Assembly (NCBI RefSeq): GCF_002252675.1
Contig: NZ_NQKY01000028.1
Location: forward strand, 1 to 34,326
Length of the DNA stretch: 34,326 nt
Source of the DNA: Synechococcus sp. BO 8801
Lineage (GTDB): Bacteria > Cyanobacteriota > Cyanobacteriia > PCC-6307 > Cyanobiaceae
Direction: 5' to 3'
Part shown: positions 1 to 7,159 of the stretch, one piece after another
How positions within the stretch are numbered: the first letter of the stretch is position 1
Layout of the letters: each line of letters starts with the position of its first letter
The notes under the pieces: generated by a model
Told to the model about the DNA's origin: nothing
The model's input: the letters and a program-made list of their open reading frames with translations, nothing else
Databases searched by the model: none
Made by a program: the position numbers and the translations under genes

Positions 1-314
1 GCGTGGCGGCCGTCGGCCAGGGCCAGGGGCCGGCGGTCGTAGAGGCGGGGGGAGCCCTCCAGCCGGTCCAGCCGGGCCAGACCGGCGGCATCCACCCCGT
101 ACACCTCACCGCGCACCACCCCCTCGCCGGGCACGGCCATCGGAAAGGGGCCCAGGTCGTGGAGCACCACATCCGGCAGCACCGCCTCCCCGAGGAAGGG
201 CGCATCCAGCAGCCAGTGGTGGTTGCCGTGGCCGCGCTTGAGCGTGCCGTAGACGAAGACCAGCTCGGGACTGCTGTGCACGGCTCGGGCCAGGGCTGGG
301 GTGCCTGTGGCCAT
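1..314 (-). CDS. Gamma-glutamylcyclotransferase-like (AIG2/GGCT fold) protein, 3' end cut off by window
   Basis: The reading frame starts at an ATG at 314 and runs off the left edge, so about 104 N-terminal residues are visible. After a short leader comes the motif VFVYGTLKRGHGNHHWL, followed by LGPFPMAV and a GEVYGVD segment with LARLDRLEG. This order (YGTL nucleotide-like loop, a small beta-barrel, then GEVY and LDxLEG) is the signature of the gamma-glutamylcyclotransferase/AIG2 family, whose members release 5-oxoproline from gamma-glutamyl amines or peptides. The substrate here is unknown. The catalytic glutamate expected later in the family may lie at E in LDRLEG or beyond the edge. It is divergent from the micro-ORF at 341, with 26 bp between them. 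Confidence 0.8.
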   Translation of the reverse strand, partial: MATGTPALARAVHSSPELVFVYGTLKRGHGNHHWLLDAPFLGEAVLPDVVLHDLGPFPMAVPGEGVVRGEVYGVDAAGLARLDRLEGSPRLYDRRPLALADGRH

Positions 315-340
315 AATGCGACGGACATGCACCCGTTTCC

Positions 341-424
341 ATGACGATCGCCCTGCTGGTGGCGCTGCTGGGTTCCCTGGTGCTGATGGGCTGGATCGTG
401 AAGCGCCTGGAAAAGGCCTCCTGA
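341..424 (+). CDS. 27-residue single-span membrane micro-ORF
   Basis: The ORF reads MTIALLVALLGSLVLMGW then IVKRLEKAS and stops at 424, two bases before the end of the convergent PhzF-family gene. It is almost entirely one hydrophobic span (residues 2-20) with a basic tail (KRLEK), the usual layout of tiny cyanobacterial membrane subunits. I compared it from memory with PetL, PetN, PetM, PsaM, PsbM and PsbT and recognise none of them. There is no clear Shine-Dalgarno sequence upstream. It fills the only gap between two minus-strand genes, which argues mildly for it being real. The function is unknown. Confidence 0.4.
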   Translation: MTIALLVALLGSLVLMGWIVKRLEKAS

Positions 425-426
425 GC

Positions 427-1260
427 TCAGGCCTCCAGGCGGCGCACCTGGCCCGCCACCCGGATCGAGCCCCCCGGTTCCGCCGGGATCCCGGCGCCCA
501 GCAGGGAGCGGCAGCCCATGTCCTCCCCCTGCAGCACCTCGATGCTGCCGCCGTGGGGCCAGCGCAGGCTCTGCAGATAACCGGCCAGGGCCGCGGTGGC
601 CGAGCCCGTGGCCGGATCCTCATAGACGCCGCAGCCGGCGGCCGCATTGCGGCTGTGGAACACCCGGGGGCCTTGGGCCCACACCAGCAGCAGCGTCAGC
701 AGCCCCGCCTCCGCCATCAGCCGGGCCCCGTCCTCCATGGCGTAGCGCATGGCGGCCAGGTCCTCGCGGCGGCGCAGGGCCAGCAGCAGGTGGTCGGCAC
801 CGCCGTGGACGATGGCGGCGGGCAGGGCCGGATCCAGGTCGCCGGGTGCGTAGCCGAGCAGTTTGAGGGCGGCCCCGAGGAGATCGGGCGCCACGGGGCG
901 CTGGTGGGTGGGGGGTGACTGCAGGGCGGCGCTCCAGCGCTCCCCCTGCCGGTGCCCCTCCACCGTGATCGCGGCCTGGTTCAGCGTGAGCGGGAACACC
1001 CCATCACCGCAGCGCTCGGCCAGGGCGGCCCCGAGGGCGACGGTGGCGTGGCCGCAGAAAGGCACCTCAACGGTCGGGGAGAAGTAGCGCACCCGCCAGC
1101 CGTCCCCCTGCGGAGCGGCGAAGACCGTTTCCGAGTAGCCCACCTCGGCGGCGATCCGCTGCATCTCGTTGTCCGCGGGCAGCCACTCAGCGATCACCAC
1201 GCCAGCCGGGTTGCCGCCCCGGTCCCCGTCACTGAAGGCCGCCAGGCGCTGCAGGGTCAT
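427..1260 (-). CDS. PhzF-family isomerase-like protein
   Basis: 277 residues, the normal length for the PhzF/YddE family of diaminopimelate-epimerase-fold enzymes. Visible family marks are the N-terminal GNPAGVV segment (about 17-23), GYSETVF with the catalytic-type glutamate E44, FCGHATV near residue 70, and YEDPATGSA in the C-terminal half. PhzF itself isomerises trans-2,3-dihydro-3-hydroxyanthranilate in phenazine synthesis, but no phenazine genes are nearby. As with most family members, the real substrate is unknown and the enzyme is expected to be cytosolic. Its start codon is 24 bases downstream of the MgtE-like gene's stop on the same strand, so the two may be co-transcribed. Confidence 0.85.
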   Translation of the reverse strand: MTLQRLAAFSDGDRGGNPAGVVIAEWLPADNEMQRIAAEVGYSETVFAAPQGDGWRVRYFSPTVEVPFCGHATVALGAALAERCGDGVFPLTLNQAAITVEGHRQGERWSAALQSPPTHQRPVAPDLLGAALKLLGYAPGDLDPALPAAIVHGGADHLLLALRRREDLAAMRYAMEDGARLMAEAGLLTLLLVWAQGPRVFHSRNAAAGCGVYEDPATGSATAALAGYLQSLRWPHGGSIEVLQGEDMGCRSLLGAGIPAEPGGSIRVAGQVRRLEA

Positions 1261-1284
1261 GGCTGGGGCAGGGCCGCATCGGTC

Positions 1285-2262
1285 TCAGAGCAGTCTGCTG
1301 GCCAGGCCGAAGTAGAGGGCGATGGAGGTGATGTCGGCCACCGCCAGGGTGAGCGGGCCGGAGGCGATCTTGGGATCGATCCGCAGGGCATGGAAAAGGG
1401 CCGGGATGGTCAGGCCGTAGAAGCAGGCGGCCGCCACGCTGAGCACGATCGCGATCGCCACGATCAGGGCCGCCGGCCCCGCACCGAGCCACAGCACAAG
1501 CACCAGGGCCACCAGGGCCGCGCAGCAGACCCCCAGCAGCAGGGCGGTGGCCAGCTCCCGCCGCAGGCTGGCCCGGTACCAGCGCCAGGTGGGTGGCGAG
1601 AGCTGCAGCGCCTGGATCGACACCGTCATGCTCTGGATGCTGACGCTCTCCCCGAGGGCCAGCACCAGGGTGAGGAAGAAGGCCAGGGCGATGCTGCTGG
1701 CCAGGGTCTGCCGGAAGACGCTCACCAGCACGGCGCAGGCCAGACCGCTGGCGATGGTGGCCAGCAGCCAGGGGAAGCGGAACCGGAAGGCCCGCAACGG
1801 CGAAGCGCCCCGCACCTGGGAGACGCGGAAGCCGAGGGCCTCGAACAGGGCCGCCGCCTGGGCCGGCTGGTCGGGCAGGAAGTCCTCCTCGCTGAACATC
1901 GTCACGTCCACCACCCCCACCACCCGCTGGCGGTCGTCCACCACCGGCAGGGCCAGGAAGCGGTGATCGGCGAAGGCCTCGTGGGCCTCCAGGATCGTGG
2001 CGTGCTCCGGGATGGTCACCGGATGGCGCACCATCAGGGCCGTCACGGGGGTGTCCTCGGCGGCGGACAGCAGGCGCCGCAGGGGCAGCACGCCGATCAG
2101 GCGATGCTCGGCGTCGAGCACGTAGAAGTAGACGATCCGCTCGGCGATCTCTCGCCCCCGCAGGCTGGCGAGCGCCTCCGCCACGGTCTGGCGGCCATCC
2201 AGGCAGGCCACCGCCCGCCGGGCGATGGTCGTGATCGGCTGGTGCAGGATGTCGAGCACCAT
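1285..2262 (-). CDS. CBS-pair MgtE-type divalent cation transporter lacking the N-terminal regulatory domain
   Basis: 325 residues. The first 140 hold two CBS repeats (for example YVLDAEHRLIGVLPL and LPVVDDRQRVVGVVDV). Residues from about 163 form the MgtE membrane domain, beginning with RFPWLLATI and ending with DPKIASGPLTLAVADITS, where the aspartate of the last helices matches the MgtE pore region. Full MgtE proteins have about 450 residues and start with a superhelical Mg-sensing N domain. That domain is missing here, and the preceding NYN gene ends only 6 bases before this start, so it has not been lost to a frameshift nearby. Magnesium or another divalent cation is the likely cargo. Confidence 0.85.
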   Translation of the reverse strand: MVLDILHQPITTIARRAVACLDGRQTVAEALASLRGREIAERIVYFYVLDAEHRLIGVLPLRRLLSAAEDTPVTALMVRHPVTIPEHATILEAHEAFADHRFLALPVVDDRQRVVGVVDVTMFSEEDFLPDQPAQAAALFEALGFRVSQVRGASPLRAFRFRFPWLLATIASGLACAVLVSVFRQTLASSIALAFFLTLVLALGESVSIQSMTVSIQALQLSPPTWRWYRASLRRELATALLLGVCCAALVALVLVLWLGAGPAALIVAIAIVLSVAAACFYGLTIPALFHALRIDPKIASGPLTLAVADITSIALYFGLASRLL

Positions 2263-2268
2263 CCGACC

Positions 2269-3081
2269 TCAGTCGTCCTCCCTGGCCCGCACGTAGACGA
2301 TCGTGCGGTTGCCGCTCGGGGCCTCCCGCTCCTCCATCACGAACAGGGAAGGGCAGCCGCGCACCAGGTCGGAGAGCTTGCGGAAGCCATAGAGGCGGGT
2401 ATCGAAATCGGGCTGGATCTTCTGCAGGTAGCTGCCGAAGGTGCCCAGCTGGGTCCAGCCCGATTCGTCCACCGAGCGATCCAGGGCCTCCATCAGGAAG
2501 TCGGCCGGGATGACCGGATGGGCACTGACGGGGGGGTCGGCGTCCCGGGGCCGCCGGACCTCCCCGACCTCGGCGCCGGCGTCCCCCTGGCGGGAGGCGG
2601 TGCGCAGCACCTCGGTGAACAGGAACTTATGGCAGGCGTTGCGGAACGCCGCCGGAGTCTTCTCCTCGCCGAAGCCGTACACCAGCAGCCCCTCCTCCCG
2701 CAGACGCACCGCCAGGCCGGTGAAGTCGCTGTCGCTGGTCACCAGGCAGAAGCCGTCGAAGCGCCGGGTGTAGAGCAGATCCATCGCATCGATGATCATC
2801 GTGCTGTCGGTGGCGTTCTTGCCCACGGTGTAGGCGAACTGCTGCATCGGCTTGATCGAGAACTTGTTCAGCAGCGCCTTCCAGGAGGCGCTCTGGCTGG
2901 AGGTGAAATCGCCGTAGATGCGCCGCACGATCGCCTCACCGAAGCGGGCCACCTCCTCCAGCACCGCCTCGATCACCGCCGCCCGGGCGTTGTCGGCGTC
3001 AATCAGCACCGCCAGGCGCCGGCCCGTGTCTTCCGTCAGGCCGCCGGGCGGCGGCTGGGCTCCCGCTGGGGATCGCATCAC
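2269..3081 (-). CDS. NYN-domain (LabA/DUF88) protein with C-terminal OST-HTH-like region
   Basis: 270 residues. The NYN (PIN-like) nuclease fold spans about 22-165. It has LIDADN with D28 and D30, the KNATDSTMIIDAMDLLY segment, and VTSDSDF, which together supply the clustered aspartates of the metal-dependent RNase site. Residues 190-260 (DFLMEALDRS, WTQLGTFGSYL, LYGFRKLSDLV) resemble an OST-HTH/LOTUS RNA-binding domain, a common partner of NYN. Some cyanobacterial members (LabA) influence circadian output, but I cannot assign that role here. It lies upstream of the MgtE-like gene with a 6-base gap and probably shares its transcript. The start at 3081 is preceded by a 93-bp divergent gap to the phytase-like gene. 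Confidence 0.85.
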   Translation of the reverse strand: MMRSPAGAQPPPGGLTEDTGRRLAVLIDADNARAAVIEAVLEEVARFGEAIVRRIYGDFTSSQSASWKALLNKFSIKPMQQFAYTVGKNATDSTMIIDAMDLLYTRRFDGFCLVTSDSDFTGLAVRLREEGLLVYGFGEEKTPAAFRNACHKFLFTEVLRTASRQGDAGAEVGEVRRPRDADPPVSAHPVIPADFLMEALDRSVDESGWTQLGTFGSYLQKIQPDFDTRLYGFRKLSDLVRGCPSLFVMEEREAPSGNRTIVYVRAREDD

Positions 3082-3174
3082 CCATCCCCCTTCGATCCTT
3101 TGACCCTACCCGTCCCGCCACCGGGTGTCCCGGGATGCCGCCGCCGCCGCTCCGGCGACGGGAGAATTCCAGCC

Positions 3175-4212
3175 ATGGTCGTGCCCCTGATCGCCAGCTC
3201 CCCGCCAGCTCCCCCGCCGCCCCCCCTGCTGCCCTGCCCGGCCGAGGCGGGCTGGGAGCTGGTGGCGGGGGCCCGCCTGCCGCGGCGCGGGGCGGACGGA
3301 GCGCCCCTGGGCGGCTACTCCGCCGCCAGCTACCGGAGGGAGAGCGATGTCCTGCTGCTGCTCAGCGATGCCCCCCGGGGCCGCGTGGACGCCTGGAGCG
3401 GCGTGAAGCAGCTGGGCCGGGTGCCGCTGCGGCCCCTGTTCCAGCTGGAGCTGAAGGGATCGCCCCAGGCCCCGCTGCCGGCGGAGATCGACGCCGAAGG
3501 GCTGGTGGTGCTCGGCGAACAGCTCTGGATGGCCAGCGAGGGGCGCCGCAGCGCCGCCCGGCCGGCCCAGCTGCTGGCGTTCGAGCGGAGCAGCGGCCAG
3601 CTGCGGCGCGCCTACCCCCTGCCCGCCGACTGGCAGCCGGCCCCGGGGCGCGGCCTCGAAGCCAACCAGGGTCCCGAGTCCCTGGCCCTGTGGCGCCGCC
3701 CCGGGCGGACCCACGTGCTGCTGATGGCCGCGGAATCCCCTCTGCAGCAGGACCCCCCCGCCCAGGTGCGGCTGCTGGGCTGGTCGCTGGAACCCACCGG
3801 GCCGCAGGCCCGCCCCCTGGCCCGGCTGGCCATCCCCGCCGGCAAGGGCTGGGGAGTCACCGATCTGCTGGTGGTCGACGCCTCCGGCCCCTCACCGGGC
3901 CTGCTGGCCCTGCTGCGGCGCTTCCAGGCCCCCGCACGCTGGGAGGTGCTCCTGGCCCACTACCCGCTGCCGGGCGAAGGGGCCGATGCCAAGGCCGATC
4001 CCGAGGCGGTGCTGGAGCCGATCCAGCAGTGGGATCTGATCGCGGCCGGCCTGCCGCCCGACAACTGGGAAGCCCTGACCCCGGGGCCTGTCCGGGCCGA
4101 TGGCCGCCCCACCCTGCTGCTGGCCTCGGACGACAACTTCAGCGCCCTGCAGGACAACCACCTGGCCCTGCTGGCCCCGCGCCGCAGCCAACCCTGCCCC
4201 CCGCAGCGATGA
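3175..4212 (+). CDS. Phytase-like esterase family protein (PF13449 type)
   Basis: 345 residues. I chose the ATG at 3175 because a GGAG sits about 10 bases upstream; the same frame stays open for kilobases upstream only as a GC-rich shadow. The sequence has the beta-propeller look of the 'esterase-like activity of phytase' family: DAEGLVVLGEQLWMASEG, QGPESLALW, WGVTDLLVVD, and near the end WEALTPGP with LLLASDDNFSALQ and NHLALLAP. The N-terminus is proline-rich, without a clear signal peptide. Its stop overlaps the ATG of the PhoX gene (ATGA), indicating translational coupling. The pairing suggests release of phosphate from organic esters, though catalytic proof for this family is limited. Confidence 0.8.
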   Translation: MVVPLIASSPPAPPPPPLLPCPAEAGWELVAGARLPRRGADGAPLGGYSAASYRRESDVLLLLSDAPRGRVDAWSGVKQLGRVPLRPLFQLELKGSPQAPLPAEIDAEGLVVLGEQLWMASEGRRSAARPAQLLAFERSSGQLRRAYPLPADWQPAPGRGLEANQGPESLALWRRPGRTHVLLMAAESPLQQDPPAQVRLLGWSLEPTGPQARPLARLAIPAGKGWGVTDLLVVDASGPSPGLLALLRRFQAPARWEVLLAHYPLPGEGADAKADPEAVLEPIQQWDLIAAGLPPDNWEALTPGPVRADGRPTLLLASDDNFSALQDNHLALLAPRRSQPCPPQR

Positions 4213-6431
4213 ACCGACGCGACCTGCTCTCCCTGCTCGGGATCGGCGCCTGCTCCTTCGCCGGCGTCGTCCTGCCCCCGGCAGCCCCCGGGAGGGCGGC
4301 CGGCCCGAAGGCCGGGGCCGCCCCTACGCCGGCTTCCCCCTTCCCGACGGTGCCCACCCCCCTGCCGGTGCCCAGCGACGGGCTCGACGCAGAGGGGCAG
4401 CGCCGCCGTTACGCCCGCATCGAAGTGGAGGACCGGCTGGTGCTGCCGGACGGCTTCCGGGCCGATCTGCTGGCGGTGTGGGGGGATCCGCTGGCCGACG
4501 GCCGCTTCGGCTACAACAACGACCACCTCTCCTTCCTGTCGCTGGCCCCGGACCGGGCCCTGCTGACGGTGAACTTCGAGTACATCAGCGCCCGGGCCTG
4601 GCGGCAGGGCTACGCCGAGGCGGTGGGCGGCGAGGTGCCGTTCGACGCCGTGATCGAAGCCCTGGCGCCCCGGGGCGGCCGGGTGGATGCCGCCAGCCTG
4701 GCGGCGGACGACCCGCTGCTGGCGACCATCCGCCAGCTGGCGGAAGCCGCCATGGCCGACCTGGGGGTGGGCGTGATCGAACTGGAGCGGCAGCCGGACG
4801 GCCCCTGGCGGCGCCGGCCCGGCCGCTTCGATCGCCGCATCACCGGCCTCAGCGGCTGGCGCGACCCCGCCCGGCGCCTGCGCACCTCCGGGCCGGCGGC
4901 GGCCGTGTTCCGGCGCCGCCAGCGGCTCGGCTATGACGACGGGCTGGGGGACGCGATCATCGGCAGCTTCGCCAACTGCGCCGGCGGCGAGACCCCCTGG
5001 GGCACGGTGCTCAGCGCCGAGGAGAACATGCAGAGCCAGGTGGCCGAGGCCGTCCACGCCGACGGCTCCTCCGTCTCCCCCGCCGCCCGCCCCTTCGCCT
5101 ATGACGGCCAGCGCCTCGACGGCCTCGGCAACCCCTTCGGCCTGGCGGGCAACAAGTACGGCTGGATGGTGGAACTCGACCCACGCCGGCCCGAACGCCC
5201 CGCCGTGAAGCACAGCTGGCTGGGCCGCTTCCGCCACGAGGCGGTGGCCGTGAAGGCCGTCGCCGGCCAGCCCCTGATCGTGTATTCCGGCTGCGACCGC
5301 CACGGCGGCCACCTCTACCGCTTCGTCAGCGACGCCCTGATCCGCGATCCGGCCGACCCGGCCAACTCGGAGCTGTTCAGCGCCGGTCGGCTCGAGGTGG
5401 CCCGCTTCGATCCGCCCAGCTCCAAGGGCGGCGAGGGCCGGGGGCGCTGGCTGCCCCTGGAGCCCAGCACCCCGGTGGCGCCGCTGGGCCCAGGCCATTT
5501 CGCCCGCTTCGGGGTGGAGCAGGCGGTGCTGCTGCCCCACAGCGACCGCCGCAGGCCCGGGGCCGAAGCCTTCGCCAGCGACGCGGCCGTGGCGGCCTAC
5601 CGGCGCCGGTTCGCCACCCTGGCCGACCTCTACCCCGGTGAGGGGGAGGAGCGGATGGGGGCGATCCTGATCGATGCCCACCTGGCCGCCTGTGCCATCG
5701 GCGCCACCCCCGCGGCCCGGCCCGAGGACACGGTGATCGATCCGCTCAACGGCGACCTGCTGATCGCCTTCACCGCCGGCGGCGGCAGCGACGACGGCCG
5801 GGCCGACCCGGCCATCTTCCGCGGGCCCAAAGGTCAGGCCACCTGGCCCTACGGCTGGATCATGGGCCTGGCCGACGACGGTGCGGTCCGGGGCGGATCC
5901 TTCCGCTGGCGGATGGTGGCCACCGGCGGGGCCCCGTGGCAGGGGGGGATGGGCTTCGCCAATCCCGACAACCTCGCCATCGACCGGCAGGGGACCATCT
6001 GGATGGTGACCGACCGCTCAACCAGATCAGCCGATCTCGATCTGTTCGGCAACAACAGCTGCTGGGTGCTGCCCAGCCGTGGCCCCCATGCCGGGGAGGC
6101 CTTCTGCTTCGCCGCCGGGCCGATGGAGTGCGAGCTCACCGGGCCCTGCTTCGACGACGGCGAATCCACCCTGTTCCTGGCGGTGCAGCACCCGGGCGAG
6201 GACAACGGCACCCGCCCTTCTCCGGAGGCCCGTGAGGCCCAGGCCCACCGGCTGGTGGACCGCTCCGGGCGCCCCTTCGAGCAGCTGCGCTGGGTGCCCC
6301 TGGGCTCCAACTGGCCCTCCGGCGTCCCCGGCCGGGCCCCCCGCCCCGGGGTGGTGGCGATCCGCCGGCTCGCCGGCGGGCCGCTGCTGGCGGATCAGGC
6401 GGTGCCGGCGTCGAGGGAGCGCTCGATCTGA
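4209..6431 (+). CDS. phoX: PhoX-type alkaline phosphatase (DUF839), Tat-exported
   Basis: 740 residues from the ATG at 4209. The N-terminus MNRRDLLSLLGIGACSFAG carries a twin-arginine motif and hydrophobic segment, followed by an Ala/Pro-rich cleavage region, as expected for Tat export of a pre-folded metalloenzyme. The mature part has the PhoX/DUF839 hallmarks: GYNNDHLSFL, VNFEYISARAW, NCAGGETPWGTVLSAEEN (Cys257 and the EEN pair are in the region that binds iron and calcium in studied PhoX), KYGWMVELDP and RFRHEAVAVK. Characterised PhoX enzymes release phosphate from phosphomonoesters in the periplasm when phosphate is scarce. The 3' end overlaps the convergent minus-strand gene by 37 bp. 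No convincing Pho box was seen upstream of the two-gene unit. Confidence 0.9.
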   Translation: MNRRDLLSLLGIGACSFAGVVLPPAAPGRAAGPKAGAAPTPASPFPTVPTPLPVPSDGLDAEGQRRRYARIEVEDRLVLPDGFRADLLAVWGDPLADGRFGYNNDHLSFLSLAPDRALLTVNFEYISARAWRQGYAEAVGGEVPFDAVIEALAPRGGRVDAASLAADDPLLATIRQLAEAAMADLGVGVIELERQPDGPWRRRPGRFDRRITGLSGWRDPARRLRTSGPAAAVFRRRQRLGYDDGLGDAIIGSFANCAGGETPWGTVLSAEENMQSQVAEAVHADGSSVSPAARPFAYDGQRLDGLGNPFGLAGNKYGWMVELDPRRPERPAVKHSWLGRFRHEAVAVKAVAGQPLIVYSGCDRHGGHLYRFVSDALIRDPADPANSELFSAGRLEVARFDPPSSKGGEGRGRWLPLEPSTPVAPLGPGHFARFGVEQAVLLPHSDRRRPGAEAFASDAAVAAYRRRFATLADLYPGEGEERMGAILIDAHLAACAIGATPAARPEDTVIDPLNGDLLIAFTAGGGSDDGRADPAIFRGPKGQATWPYGWIMGLADDGAVRGGSFRWRMVATGGAPWQGGMGFANPDNLAIDRQGTIWMVTDRSTRSADLDLFGNNSCWVLPSRGPHAGEAFCFAAGPMECELTGPCFDDGESTLFLAVQHPGEDNGTRPSPEAREAQAHRLVDRSGRPFEQLRWVPLGSNWPSGVPGRAPRPGVVAIRRLAGGPLLADQAVPASRERSI

Positions 6432-7159
6432 TCGATCGCCTCATCGAGCGGCTCGATCGCCGTCGCCATGGCGGCGTCGCTGGCCTCGGTGCTGGGCCAC
6501 TGGTGATCGATCTGGCGGCGCAGCTGCTGCAGGCCGCCGTCGATGGCCTCCAGCCGGGTGCCCAGGGCCAGCAGCCGGGCCTCCCGTTCATCCATCCCCT
6601 GGCGCGCCGCATGCAGGTTGCGGCGCAGCTGGTCGATCAGCCGCCGGCGCTCGTGGCGCAGGGGCCCCTCCGCCTCCCGCTGCAGGGCCTTCTCCTCCCG
6701 CGCCAGGCGGCGCGCCAGGTCCTCCGGATCGAGGCGCTGCCCGCCGCCGGATTCCAGCAGCGGCCGCCGTTCCCGCAGCCGCTCCGGCAGCTGCTGCAGC
6801 CGCTCACAGCAGAGCTGGACGCTGCCGAGGGCCTCCAGATGCCCTGGATCCGTGAAGCGGGCCACGGCCTCCTCCCGCAACGCCAGCGCCGTCACCGCCA
6901 GGCCACCGGCCCGCTCCAGGGCCTCCTCCAGTCCCGCATCGAGGCGCTGGTCATGGAGCCGCTGGCTGCGGCTGCGCCGTCCGGCCGCCCCGATGCGGGA
7001 GAGCAGGGCCGCGCAGGCAACGCTCAGCCCGACCGCCGCCGCAAGGGCCACAGGAAGGCCCACCCCGCCGGCGCGCACCAGCAGCACCAGGCCCAGGCCG
7101 CCGGCCGCGACCGCCAGGGGATGGTCGAGGGGGTTGGACCAGCGGGACGCCGCCGCCAT
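6395..7159 (-). CDS. Unknown membrane-anchored coiled-coil protein
   Basis: 254 residues. Residues 13-52 form two closely spaced hydrophobic spans (PLAVAAGGLGLVLLV and PVALAAAVGLSVACAALL). The rest is a highly charged Arg/Glu/Leu-rich helical region with heptad-like spacing (about 70-245), predicted to be coiled coil. No catalytic motif is visible and I do not recognise the family. Its ATG overlaps the stop of the VWA lipoprotein gene by one base (TGATG), so the two are almost certainly co-translated and may act together at the membrane. The 3' end overlaps the convergent PhoX gene. Confidence 0.75.
   Translation of the reverse strand: MAAASRWSNPLDHPLAVAAGGLGLVLLVRAGGVGLPVALAAAVGLSVACAALLSRIGAAGRRSRSQRLHDQRLDAGLEEALERAGGLAVTALALREEAVARFTDPGHLEALGSVQLCCERLQQLPERLRERRPLLESGGGQRLDPEDLARRLAREEKALQREAEGPLRHERRRLIDQLRRNLHAARQGMDEREARLLALGTRLEAIDGGLQQLRRQIDHQWPSTEASDAAMATAIEPLDEAIDQIERSLDAGTA

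Noticed and set aside
952-3174. Long plus-strand open frame upstream of the phytase-like gene
   Set aside because: It lies antisense to three well-supported genes (PhzF, MgtE-type, NYN) and its product is repetitive and protein-unlike; only the part from 3175 is real.
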